A DNA stretch of 64,000 nucleotides from Gadus chalcogrammus. Its lineage: Eukaryota; Chordata; Actinopteri; Gadiformes; Gadidae. Below, in pieces: positions 1 through 10,838 of this stretch. Where the stretch lies: assembly GCF_026213295.1 (NCBI RefSeq), contig NC_079427.1:35629318-35693317 (forward strand), written 5' to 3'. The position numbers were made by a program, and so were the translations under genes. Within the stretch, counting starts at the first letter, position 1. Each line of letters begins with the position of its first letter. Under the pieces are notes generated by a model. It was not told the origin of the DNA. It made no database searches and saw nothing but the letters and a program-made list of their open reading frames with translations.

Positions 1-1
1 G

Positions 2-590
2 GCCATTCGCACAAGCGTCTATCACCCAGCCACGGACGGCTTGTGTGAGAGGTTTAACCGGACGTTAAAGTCCATGATCCGTAAGATCGTACTCAAGGAT
101 GCTCGAAATTGGCTTCAATGGCTAGACCCTCTGTTGTTTGCAGTGCGGGAAGTTCCTCAGGCTTCCACTGGGTTTTCCCCATTTGAGTTACTTTATGGGC
201 GCAAGCCCAGGGGCGTCCTGGACCTCATTTAAGAAAACTGGGAGGAGGGGTCCAGTTACAGCAAGAACAAAATCCAGTACGTCATGGACTGGCGTGCAAA
301 GCTTCACTCACTAGGGGTATTGTCACGTGAGCACTTGTACCGAGCCCAGGAGAGTCAGAGACGCCTGTACGACTATGTACGATTACGTGATCTCACCCCA
401 GGGGATAAGGTCCTCGTACTATTGCCCACCTCTAGCACCAAATTACTCGCAAAGTGGCAAGGGCCCTTTGTGGTCACACGGCGGGTCGGGGACGTGGATT
501 ACGAGGTAGCGCGTTCGGACAGGGGTGAAAACAAGCAGGTCTACCACGTCAACCTCCTAAGGAGGTGGAACGATTCGGTCCCTTTTGCAT
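2..590 (+). pseudogene. Gypsy integrase, C-terminal half
   Basis: Reading begins in the catalytic core with YHPATDGLCERFNRTLK, whose Glu (in ERFNRT) is the last acidic residue of the DDE integrase core. It continues through a conserved PFELLYGRKPRG region to an in-frame TAA at 230-232. The same frame resumes with the GPY/F-type module (KWQGPFVVTRRVGDVDYEV, then YHVNLLRRW near 541-570). These enzymes insert retrotransposon cDNA into nuclear DNA. The in-frame stop and the missing N-terminus make it non-functional here. Confidence 0.85.
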
Positions 591-718
591 TTGCGTCGAA
601 GTTACCGGAGAGGGAAGAGCTCGGGCCGGATGTCCCTAGGCCAGGCCCCACCCCCCCGGTCGGTCAGGGCGAGTGTCTCTCAGGGAGTCAGGCACGGGAC
701 GTTGCCGGTCTGCAACTC

Positions 719-1600
719 CGGTTCGCCGACGTCTTTTCGCCCCTGCCCGGTCGCACCCCACTAATTACTCACAACATCAAGACGCAGCCCGGACGGGTCT
801 GTCCGGTTCTTTGTAGACTACCGTAGGGTGAATGCGGTGTCGAAGTTTGACGCCTACCCAATGCCTCGGATCGACGGGCTCGTGGAACGGCTTGGCATGG
901 CTACCTACTATACGACTCTGGACTGCATGAAGGGCTACTGGCAGATTCCGCTGTCTCCCGCAGCCCGGGAAAAAACAGCCTTCTCCACTCAGTCTTTACC
1001 AGTTTAAGGTGCGTCTGTTCGGGTTGTTCGGGGCCCTGGCCCCGTTTCAGCGGCTGATGGACCGGTTGTTACGGCCCCACGCCGCATATGCTTCCAAGCC
1101 CCACCCGTCGCTGAGACGGGTGGGGCTCACGGCCAACCGGAGGAAGTGCGTGATCGGGCGGAGGGAGATCCAATATCTGGGGTACCACCTGGGGGGGGGG
1201 GGGAAGGTCCGGCCACAGGTCACGAAGAGCGGTCGCCGCCTCCCCTCGGCCCAGGACCAAGAAAGAGGTGAGGCAGTTCTTGGGGCTGGCAGGGTACTAC
1301 CGGCAGTTCGTGCCACACTTCTCCGATCTGGCCAGCCCCTTGACCGACCTCACCCGGAAGAGGGCCCCAGATACAGTCCAGTGGTCGGAGCCATGCCAGG
1401 TGTCGTTGGAGGCTATTAAAACAGCCCTCTGTGGAAAATGGATCCTGTGTGCTCCTAACTTTGATCTCCCTTTCTCCCTGCAGACGGACACGTCGGATAG
1501 GGGGTTGGGCGCAGTCCTGACCTAGCAGGTGGAGGGGGTCGACCGCCCGATGCTGTACCTGAGCCGGAAATTATACCGTTACAGTGACCATTCACCCCAG
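719..1600 (+). pseudogene. Gypsy reverse transcriptase / RNase H remnant
   Basis: RFADVFSPLPGRTPLITHNI (from about 719) is the usual lead-in to gypsy RT and is in the same frame as the integrase. A frame change near 800 follows, then VDYRRVNAVSKFDAYPMPRI and TTLDCMKGYWQIPLSP. After LRPHAAYA (about 1072-1095) the sequence jumps to LTANRRKC, so the YLDD active-site strand is deleted. A G-run at 1191-1203 coincides with another frame change. RQFLGLAGYYRQFVPHFSDL and LQTDTSDRGLGAVLT (RNase H connection and start) follow and end in a TAG. It is clearly inactive. Confidence 0.85.
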
Positions 1601-1620
1601 GGGGATGTCAAACAACAATG

Positions 1621-3113
1621 ACTTTATTTCACCATTCCGCCCACTTACAATATAAACTGCAATTCTTACTGGATTAGATGCTTCATAAACCACCTGAAGA
1701 ACGGATGCTTGTTAACATTGTGTCTCTGTTAGGGATTTTGCTCCTAATACCCCTATGTATTTGTGTCATTTGTTCTGTTGGACAGACGATAATGCCCCCT
1801 TACCACTAGGTAGGGTCATTTTTCCATTTTGTAAACATTAACGCGTACTCGCATAATGCTCTAGTTCATTCCAGCAGCTATCGTCATTACCGAGACGGTC
1901 GTCATGTAGCCACCTAGCGATAACGTTTGCCCGGCAGAATTATGTGGTTTTTTTTCTCTCAACGCTTCAATAGGTAGAGCTTTCCTTCACCAAGGCTGAG
2001 GTCAGGGATCTAGGGCTTAAAAAGGTTGATGACCACTGCTCTACAGGATCAGTCTATACCTCTGGCCGCCCACGTCCATGGGCGGGATCACTTGCCTTGA
2101 TAGACAAACTCCTTCAGCCAAACTGCGTAAGAAAGCATGTGTGCCATGGCGGTGTTCAGCAGAAACACAGCATAAACAACAAATAAATAAGGGCTTTCTG
2201 CCAAGAAGCTCCACTAGGGCTCATTCTGGTTGGATAGTTGTTATTGAGTCTATTTCTGCAATCTCTGCCTTTGTGGCTTTACTCTACTAATGCAAAAGTT
2301 AACCACTCGTTTTTCGGGGGACACCATTTGTTTTTTGAGCTGCAGCCTGCTTTTTCAACTACGACACAGTCCCTAATTGGCCCATTTACGACATCAACTA
2401 CCACGCCATACCTGTTTGCCCCATTTACGTCATCATCTACAACACAGTCCTTGATTGGTTGATTACATTGTCATTTCTGGAAACGGTTGTGGATGTCTAG
2501 AGATCCAGAAATATCCGTGCACAGAAACAGGATGTGAGGTCACAGGATCAGGAGGGTCTCCAGGAGACAGAAACTCCGGATTGAGCTTGCATCACAGAGA
2601 AATCCTGATGAACCCGGCCGTTATGGAGAAATGTTTGCATGTCCATGAAGATTATCTCAGGTAGTTTGTATTCAGAATACTTTTCAGAATACGCTTTTTT
2701 TTTTTTTTTTTACATAGTTTATGGAAGAAATACACAAGAAAATACTTCCATTGTCTGGAAGGTGTATTAGTTGTGGAGTTATATCACTGTGATAATGCTA
2801 CCAGGTACGTATGATAGGATCACTGAATTCGTAGAAGAAGGGTGGTCCCACTCCTCACACCCTTGGAAGCAGTGTGCGAAATACATGGGGCCGTCCAGGG
2901 GGGCTCGACCCCCCTGATTTACCCACGAGTCCCCCTGAAAGCCTCAAAAGCAAAATTTGAAGGGGCTCTCAAATTTTATCAAAAAATACCTAAATATTTT
3001 ATTGTCACTTATGGTCACTTAAATGTTTTTAAGCTCGCTACGTCCAGTATTCAGAATTAAAAACATCTATAAACGAATATGTTTTATTTTTTGCCAAGCG
3101 GAGCCATCCAGTT
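1621..3113. other. No gene seen; repeat debris
   Basis: I see no supportable gene. Sequence ending near 2038 (read on the minus strand as CAGTGGTCATCAACC) looks like the end of a fish hAT-type repeat, but its partner end was not found. A weak duplication of about 50 bp with the phrases ATTTACGACATCA / ATTTACGTCATCA lies at 2380-2460. A T-run of about 18 lies near 2696. Confidence 0.4.
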
Positions 3114-3133
3114 CTATGCACTAGGGGTGTAAC

Positions 3134-4129
3134 TAGAGCCGGCCCTAGGCATAGGCAGTATAGGCAAATGCTTGGGGCGCCGTCATCCGCGGGGGGCACC
3201 GAAAACGGGGGGAGAATTTTTTTTTTTTTTTTTTACTAAATTACCATTACTACTATTATTTCGAAATATTATTTAAGCCCACAGCAACATAAAGTCATAG
3301 CAAAGGCTATTAAATAATGGAGAAGCCTTTTTTCTGGGTGCCTGCCTGGCTCGTTGCTCTGTACCTGCCCTCTGTGAGGGGGGCGGGGTCAAGAGTGTGC
3401 AGTTAAAGTGTATCAATGTTAATATTTCACACCTTAGCTTTCACATATCATTCATAGGCTATATACATTCATTTCATTGCACTTTACTGTTTTTTTTGCA
3501 CTGTGGTTAGACTGAATTGCATTGCAATGACAATAAAGTTGAATGAATCTCATCACATTTTCATTAGTCTATATTAGTCTCATGTATAGCACACCAAGCA
3601 TCTGTTTTTTTATTAAAATGTAACAAGCAGTTGTCACATATACTTCTCTTCTCCCTTCAGATGCACTTTTAAAATATTTCAGTACCACCCCCAGTGACAG
3701 CATCAGGTGCTGCTGTCCCGTCTACCTCTGCACAGCCCTAATTTTGTATTTTTTTTACACTTCAGTTGAGTGCTTGTTTAATCTCTGGTTAGAACCAAAC
3801 TAGATAAACCATACTACAATTAATTGTATTTATTTGAATCTGAACTCGTATCTATTATTTTGCTTATGAATGCCTTTTGTAAACCTCATGCATTCTTTGC
3901 AGTATTTTGTGCATACTTATTGTATGAGTGATTCATTGCTTGTTACTTGGTTTGTAATACGTTTCGTGTGTTTAATTTTCCATCCAAAATCAAAGAGTCT
4001 CAAAGACAAAGCTTTGTAGCTTCTCTGAGTTTATGAACATTGGTAGTCAAATTTTGTGTGCGATCCAACGGGGTAGGGGGCGCCAGCAAAAATCTTGCCT
4101 AGGGCGCCAAATTGGTCAGGGCCGGCCCT
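3134..4129. mobile_element. MITE with GCCGGCCCT ends
   Basis: The termini TAGAGCCGGCCCTAGG and (minus strand) AGGGCCGGCCCTGA are inverted copies. They are flanked by GTAAC on both sides (3129-3133 and 4130-4134), and the insertion splits the left end of the surrounding hAT. Inside, 3490-3550 reads as a LINE 3' end (GCAATGACAATAAAGTTGAATG), so an older LINE end has been captured. The five-base duplication is not diagnostic of a superfamily; a hAT relative is possible. Confidence 0.65.
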
Positions 4130-5355
4130 GTAACGATACACAAAAGTCACGGTTCGGTACGTACCTCGGTTTTGAAGTCACGGTACGGTACGGTTAATAG
4201 TTAAGGGGGAAAATAAAAAAAAAACCTGCTTGTTTCGCAACCCGTAGATAAGCAGCAATGAAAACACCAATAAACTTGGTTATGGCATTTGCATTTCTGA
4301 ATTCCCAAACAGGGGTTGTTGAAATAGTGTTATAGCTGGGTTTGCAAAGCTCGTTTTTTTTTTTCACACTAACCGTGATAGTAATACCTGGATGGTGCCT
4401 TTTCAAATGTGCATGTTAAAGTGCTATGGAGAGGGCTATGGAGAGCCCTCTCCATAGCCGGAGAGCCTGTCGGAGACCCTCTCCTCAAAGTTTATTTACA
4501 ACACTGCTTACATCGTTTGTGATCAACATATAAAATGGATCGGGCAGCGAATTGCATTGCGTATCTGACATCCCGACGGAGAGCTGCTGAGCGGATTACG
4601 GAGTCGGAGTAGTATACTTTGGCTAAACGGTCCGGGTGGATCTCCGACTTCAAGTTTTAAATTCCGCATCGCAAAACAAGCCTTTACATTCACCATATTA
4701 ACGCTATGTACGCCACATTTACGAACCGCGGTACACCTCTGTAACCACACCGAAGTGCCTGTACTAGTCCCCGAAGCCATTTGTTTTGAGAATAATGGCT
4801 GGCTGATGAAGTTATTGGCTGGCTAGCCGGCTCAGCCAAAACCTAAATGGCTGCTGTAGCCGCCAAATTTCCATGGCTACAAATGTCTGAATTTTTCGTG
4901 TGTATGTCTCTATGTGATAGGGCTAGGACTTTTGCCCAAAAATCATATTCGAAGTTTGTTTGTTTATTAACATTAATATTCAAATATATTCAAAAAATTA
5001 TTAATAATATCTTGACCATTAAATGCTTTCAGTAAGACCTGGATTGGGCTTCGCAAGGTTTATTTACTGGCGTTGCTATGGTTACCGGTCTTACGTGATC
5101 CAACGGTTTATTAGGTTTCTAATAAAATCGCTGGTCTAATCAATACTTCATTGACATTGGAGTCAAAGCCCTACTATGTGATATAATATTGCCTTGATGA
5201 AATAATTCTAGCGGGCTCAGCCAAAGTTTATCAGATGGCGGCTTATTTTGGCTTTTACAATTATTAGCTGGCGGCGGCTTCGGGGTGTAGCCTGTACCGT
5301 GACGGATTGGTACAAATACGTGTACCGTTTACGGCTGCGACAACGAATCGATAAA

Positions 5356-5455
5356 NNNNNNNNNNNNNNNNNNNNNNNNNNNNNNNNNNNNNNNNNNNNN
5401 NNNNNNNNNNNNNNNNNNNNNNNNNNNNNNNNNNNNNNNNNNNNNNNNNNNNNNN
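5356..5455. other. Assembly gap (100 N)
   Basis: Exactly 100 N. This is the conventional placeholder for a scaffold gap of unknown length, so distances across it are not reliable. Confidence 0.98.
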
Positions 5456-5560
5456 TGTAGCTCTAACTGAATAATCACAATCGCGTTTCTAGTAGTGTTG
5501 TCAGTCACGATACTGGATTTTCTAACTTCGACACTATACCTGGAAAAAATAATAATAAAA

Positions 5561-5660
5561 ACTGAAAAAAACTTTTCACCTGAAAATGGTATAGAATATA
5601 TATATATATATATATACATATATATTCTATACCATTTTCAGGTGAAAAGTTTTTTTCAGT
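5561..5660. repeat. Perfect ~100-bp palindrome with AT core
   Basis: The left arm starts ACTGAAAAAAACTTTTCACC and the right arm ends with its exact complement. The arms meet in an alternating TA core. About 42 bp per arm match without error, so the single strand could fold into a long hairpin. It may be a foldback MITE or a local inverted duplication. Confidence 0.85.
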
Positions 5661-6839
5661 AAAGAACATACCCAAAGTAAATAGAGTATATCTCCACAAC
5701 TGAAAGGGCGATAATGTCATCTTTGTGCCAAATGAAAGATTGTTGTGCAAGTGAAATATTCAATGGGGATAATACTTGGTTAAAGTGAATAAAGCCATGG
5801 AACACAGCATAAGTGGAAGATAACATTTCCACCTGAAATAATTATCATTTGGTCGTTATCAGTTGGGAGCGCTGTCTTACTATGAGACACAAATAAAGTT
5901 AGATATCTTACAATTTTGACACTTGACACTTCTATTTAAAGTTCACGGCAAATATAAATCGAATGCACCAAGCCAAACACTCGCAAATACACATATGGCC
6001 ACTAGAGTGCGCTGAAGAATATGTTTTCTGATTGAAGGCAATTTACCTATTTCCTAAGAAACCTTCTCTTATTCATTGATTGAAAACACCATGTTTAGTT
6101 GCAAAATTTGTCCCAGACACTGGATTATCTGTTAATGATGGTTTTCGATCAGAATCAAATTTGTGGACAAAAATCACAAAGGTAAAACTTCATATTTGGT
6201 TGTTAAAAGAAAAGGGGACGTTTCGTCTTAAGTTCTTATTTGCGAGTTTTAATCACAGAATGATAAGGTTTGGACTGTTGGAGTAAGTGGAGGCTCAGGT
6301 TTCATGTAATATATAGTTTGTGAGGGTTCAATTTCGTGAAAAAGATCGCTATTTCTGTGCATGTGCACAGTTATGAAACCCAAAACAGTGTTCTTGCATA
6401 TGACTTTCCTTGGTAATTTGCATAAATCCAAAGTACTTCCAAACCGCACTCCACCATCACTACTCCATTTTCCTTCTACCTAAACCGTTCGCAGAGGCGC
6501 TGCACTTGAGATGCTAGCTGTGTTGGCTAACCTTTAGCTAACACTTTTGAATCACTGCCAGAGACCGCACTGCGAGTAAGTGACAGAAGGCGGGGCTATA
6601 TTCGCGCTGAAGCAATGCATGTCTGTTAACTCGCTTTCCGAGAGAAGAGAAGACAGCGCGCTGATCAATTGCAAATAGTTCTATTTTGTTTTATTTTGCG
6701 GAACAAAAGGTTGTTCTGCAGTTTATACCAACCAGAATTCAATCTCAACTTGCCCAAATATTACTTTTAGTTGCCCCGGGCAACCGGGCAACCGTTAATG
6801 TCAAGGCCTGTGGCAGTTAATCAACCTCCGAATGCAAGC

Positions 6840-7098
6840 TACTGGAGGCTACTGTTTGTTTGTTTTTATCCACACGTCGCCCAGAAGTGACTGTCGACCA
6901 ATCAACGGAGGGGGTGTGTAGCTCGAATTTTCCGGGACCCTTTCAGGCGTCTCAGTACCCCAACGGAGGAGTACTGAAGACGAGGGCAAAATGAGTACGG
7001 CTCAGTCCGGGTCACGCCCATTTTTGGCGGTGGAAACGCAATCCGTTCCGCACCTTTGCGAACCGAACCGTACCGCACCCTGCAGTGGAAACGTGGCA
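6840..7098 (-). mobile_element. Partial Harbinger-type MITE (TGGCGCGTTTCCACTG family)
   Basis: The right end, read on the minus strand, is TGCCACGTTTCCACTGCAGG. That is the same terminal sequence as the element starting at 36,615, and the body (GACTGTCGACCAATCAACGG, CAGTACCCCAACGGAGGAG) matches 36,690-36,850 in opposite orientation. The other end was not identified. Confidence 0.6.
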
Positions 7099-7291
7099 CT
7101 AGTGTCATACAGTCTCTCCCCTGAGCTAGCAGCAACAGCCTGAACTGTGTAATCTAAGATTTAACAGTAAACAATAAGTACCCCACATTACCTCCAGACT
7201 CCATCCGTAACTTGTAAACAAAATAAGACAATCAGTTATAAAACTGAAATTCAGTCTTATTTATGAAACTGCAAAGTACACAGAATTTGAC

Positions 7292-7711
7292 CATTTCCAC
7301 CGGAGGGTGCGGGTTGGTTCGGTGTGGCTTGGTGGAGTAGTGAAGGTGTGGGTCGGTGCAGCTCAGTTACGGCTCGCGTTTCCACTGCCCACAGTAGGCT
7401 ACCCTTATGGTGGGGGGGGGGGGGGGTTAAACCCATGGACCTATTAAAGGCTAAACCGGATTGCGATAGCCGTGGCAGCTACGTTAGCGCATTTCCATCG
7501 CCGACAGTACCCTTATGGCGCATTTCCACGTGAGGGTGCGGGACGGTTCGGTGCGGTTTGGTGGAGTAGTGAAGGTGCTTTCAGCGCAGCTCAGTTACGG
7601 CTCGCGTTTCCACCGCCCACAGTACCCTTATGGGGGGGGGGGGGGGGTTAAACCCATGGACCTATTAAAGGTTAAACCGGATCGCAATAGCCGCGGCAGC
7701 TACGTTAGCAT
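7292..7711 (+). repeat. Two tandem copies of a ~195-bp MITE segment
   Basis: The two copies (about 7292-7487 and 7518-7711) share GAGGGTGCGGG, GTGGAGTAGTGAAGGTG, GCTCAGTTACGGCTCGCGTT, a long G-run and TTAAACCCATGGACCTATTA. They belong to the same Harbinger-type family as 36,615-42,140. They differ by scattered substitutions, so the duplication is not recent. Confidence 0.8.
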
Positions 7712-8174
7712 TGTGACTTCATAGCAGCCCGACATAGTGTAGCCTCCTAAAAAATCCAAAAAGAACGCGCACAATGAGCAAAGATCAACCCTGTAGAACG
7801 TCCAAGAAGGACGGCCAACTTTTGTGTGACATTTCCTTCAAAAAACTAAGCTTTCGTCGTTGTCCAGAAATACCTTGCGGAATCGCGGATAATGTCTTTG
7901 TTTATTATCCCCTGTCGCACGGAAGTGCGATTCTGTCGACCAATCAAGGGACTGCGTGTGTAGCTCTAACTTGCCGGCACCCTTTCAGGCATCTCAGTGG
8001 TCCCTGAAGATCGCGGATCTAACATTAGTTCAGCAATACATTAATTAATTTGCACGGCAGTGTAATTTAATTTTATACTGTATATTCTTCTTGTAAATCC
8101 ATGCACGGAACCGTGACGTCCGTACCGATTCGGTTCAATACGAATACATGTATCGTTACACCTCTACCATACAC

Positions 8175-8743
8175 CCTGTCCTAAATTCAAAATAACTGTC
8201 AACTGAAAATAATGGCAGCAGCATTGCTAGTAGGTCTGTATGACAATGAAGACGAGGAACATCACAACAGAAACGTGATGCCTGAAAGGCTACCGAGACC
8301 GCATAATGATTGGTTACATTTTCCTGATCATATTTTAATTTAATTTTATCGCCTGCAAAGACATTTAATTTTGAATTTGGTGGAATAACTACTTTACTAC
8401 TTTATTGCTCCTTTTCTTGTTCTCAGTACCAATACCAGCCATGACCGTAGTACTGCTACTAGCTTGCCGTTATTAACAAAGATCTCTGTTAATTTAAAAA
8501 TTAACTCGTACTATCAATCTCATGCACATTCTGAGTGCAGAAGCAGACATAACCTAACGATTGCCGAACGAAACATCTGATTGACAGAACAGTTAGGATT
8601 ACCTAAATTAAGAAAAGATAGGAGGCCAAAGATAAGATATGAAACGGCCAACAGGTTAGGGACTGCTTCTGTAATAGGAAGTTGGGATTTCTCCTATCTT
8701 TGAGTCCCTAACTTAAGTTAGGATAAGTTAGTATTTTTTCTGT
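8175..8743. other. No clear gene; repeat fragments
   Basis: A 43-codon reading from an ATG at 8212 (MAAALLVGLYDNEDEEHHNR) vaguely resembles the start of fish Harbinger transposases but stops early. A small imperfect hairpin built on TTAGGGACT / AGTCCCTAA lies at 8600-8725. Nothing else is supportable. Confidence 0.3.
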
Positions 8744-8810
8744 AATGAACACCACCAAAACAAACAAGATCATTGTGGACTTTAGGAGGTCCAAGAGGAT
8801 CACGCAGACC
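8744..8810 (+). pseudogene. LINE reverse transcriptase scrap
   Basis: The reading NTTKTNKIIVDFRRSKRI matches the NxxKTKxxxVDFR block common in the palm/thumb region of fish LINE reverse transcriptases. It runs directly into the 5' LTR of the endogenous retrovirus, so the retrovirus appears to have inserted into an older LINE. Confidence 0.55.
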
Positions 8811-9477
8811 TGTGATGGAAAATCTACATGTTGTTATTTTTTTGGTCTATCTATGAACTTAAGTTTGGTTACTATTTTGTGTGATGCATATATTGCCTGC
8901 CTTCTGCTCTCCTTTTGGGTCATTTAAAGTGTGAACGTTCGAGGGTCGTGTGATGCATTTTATTGCCTGCCTGTTCCTATCTTTTCGTGTGTTGTAAATC
9001 ATCTTCCATGCAATCCTTTGATGTATGGGCCTGTTCCTCGACCCCCTGGCTAGCGTCAACGAAGCCAGAGGGTTAGATGGCACGGCCGCTACCCCCTCCA
9101 ATGGCATCCAGGGCAGCTACAGTTGTAAAGATAACCATCTGGTACACAAAGGCTTTTGGTTTATTGGGGGACACACCCCCTCCAGAAGCCAACCGGAGTG
9201 AATAAGAACTCATTGATTCAAACACTCAGTGGACTTCTCCCCAGCGTACCTTCAGGGAATGAAGTAACACGCAAAGAGAAGCTCCCATCTGAGGCCTCAG
9301 ATTATTGTAATGTTTGCCTGTTCTGTTGTTTGTTGATGCATGTTGTGATGTATCTTTGTTCGTACTTTTATTACAAATATATATGATCATTAATTGTCAA
9401 CAGTATTGTGTGCTTTTTTGCATCTAAATATCTCATCTGTCTTAGACGCAAACTCTGATAGAGAAATTGCCACGACA
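8811..9477 (+). repeat. 5' LTR of the endogenous retrovirus
   Basis: It starts TGTGATGGAAAATC and ends near CCACGACA, just before the primer site. Its first part is repeated at 18,023 and its middle at 20,943-21,405. Compared with the 3' copy it carries about 15 extra bases (around T-GGGGGACACACCCCC, near 9164-9180). ACAAATATATATGATC near 9374 lies where a U3/R promoter could be, but no clear TATA box or polyA signal was fixed. Confidence 0.85.
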
Positions 9478-9480
9478 ATT

Positions 9481-9498
9481 TTGGGGCTCGTCCGGGAT
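9481..9498 (+). promoter_or_regulatory. Primer binding site for tRNA-Pro
   Basis: TTGGGGCTCGTCCGGGAT matches the proline-tRNA primer site used by murine leukaemia-type retroviruses at all but one position. It lies three bases after the LTR end, as expected. It marks the start of minus-strand DNA synthesis. Confidence 0.85.
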
Positions 9499-10179
9499 AC
9501 CTAACCTGAAGATCCCGTGAAAAATCCCTAGGTGTCTGCCAAGTCAGGTCTGAGGATTCGGTCTCAGTCCCAAAGCTCTACCTCGCCTCCAGGTGACTGT
9601 AACCAGACTAATGGGGTCGAGGAAAGGGTGTCGGTGGGGGATGAAGTAGGGGTATTCAGTACGGTATCCAAAGGAAAAAGAATTTGAGCAGGTGAGATCA
9701 CAATACTGTTTAAAGCTTCCAAATAAAATCTGTTACAGGAACGGTATATAAATGTTTCGGTAAACGTAAACTTATATCTGAACTTAGGCCTCGTTCAAGG
9801 AAACTCTGTTATAGGAACATACGGTAAAGCTCCAGTTCCGTCAATATATATATGGCTATATAGGTAACAGAAAGGGCAGCTTGAGTCCGTCGGGAACGGT
9901 AAAGAGAAACACGTTGAAGCGCGGTTGGTGTTATATATATATATAAATAATAATAATAGGCATTCATTAATAAATATGTATATATGTGTAGTAACAAGGA
10001 GGTTACGGTGATATTAGATAACAGTAAATAATAGTGTGTATGGATCTAAAAATGTATAATAGATCGGGAGAAACATAATGAAATATTGGTATAAACTGGG
10101 CTTAAACGTTTTAGCTTAAACGGTTGTTGGGGCCAGGATAGAGAAAAAAAAATCAGCCAGGGACAGAGAGCGTAGAGAG

Positions 10180-10838
10180 TGTAGGAATTTTTGATCTCGA
10201 TTTCACCCGAGATGTAGACCCGGACCTGGACTGCACCGGCGGACCGCATGCGAATCCCCCTTCACCTCCACCGTATGACGACAACACCCAGGCCGCCGCC
10301 CCATCATTCAACCTCTATCCAGACCTCACGGCAAAGGAGGCACCCGCTAACAGCGCAACAGGGGTTATGGCAGTCCGGCATACGTTTTCCGTGCATGGAG
10401 ACCCAGTGACATTAAAGACATAGCTGCAGTGGGAGGGGAATCCCTCGCTACAGCCATTCTGGAAATGGCCCATCACCCATCGGCGAACCACGCCAAGTCA
10501 AACTGGGCCTACGGTGGGGTCGTATTCAAGGCGACATTCCCGGGAGAGACCAAGCTGAAATTATGTTCGTGGAGGCGCCGGACGGCAAGGACGACCACAG
10601 GAAAGTGGGGAAGCACAGAGGCAGGCCTGCTTTCCTTGTGGCGTCATGGATCCTTGGTTCAACGAATCTCCCAAAAGAATCGACAAAGACAATGGAAGGG
10701 CCGGCTGGCAGTTCGCACCTTCCCGTGAAGTGACTGTGAATCATCCAAGAGGCAGAGGTGGAAGGGGGCATTCGCATTGACAGGACGCAGGAGCAGGCCA
10801 GGTCCAAGGAGGAGGTATGAGCACCATAACACATAACA
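10180..10838 (+). pseudogene. Retroviral gag remnant
   Basis: Plus-strand readings give a proline-rich stretch with PPPY at 10,265-10,276, the late-domain motif that recruits NEDD4-type ligases for budding. A capsid-like piece follows (RPSDIKDI, about 10,400). A lone CFPC at 10,628-10,639 is the first half of a nucleocapsid CCHC knuckle; the His and last Cys are not in place. Pieces lie in different frames. An upstream ATG at 9611 (MGSRKG) stops after 12 codons. The reading ends where a hAT element was inserted at 10,839. The family is clear; the function is lost. Confidence 0.7.

Larger units (their letters stand above)
1..1620 (+). mobile_element. Decayed Ty3/gypsy retrotransposon, integrase before RT
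   Basis: Gypsy-type polyprotein pieces follow one another on the plus strand. The integrase C-terminal half comes first, then the stretch that normally leads into reverse transcriptase, then RT and an RNase H start. The element is cut off by the window edge on the left, and no LTR is visible. Several in-frame stops and frame changes mark it as dead, and the RT has lost the segment that should carry its YxDD motif. Integrase upstream of RT is the order known from Gmr1-like gypsy elements of fish, so that subgroup is the likely assignment. Confidence 0.85.
3122..8166. mobile_element. hAT-type DNA transposon, with nested insertions
   Basis: The ends are inverted: TAGGGGTGTAAC on the left, and TAGAGGTGTAACGATAC when the right end is read on the minus strand. 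They are flanked by 8-bp near-copies, CTATGCAC (3114-3121) and CCATACAC (8167-8174), as hAT elements produce. The subterminal sequence (ACGGTTCGGTACGTACC) recurs at both ends. The interior holds a MITE at the very left, a 100-N gap, a perfect palindrome and tandem copies of another repeat. No transposase reading was recognised, so the copy is probably non-autonomous or heavily deleted. Confidence 0.75.
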
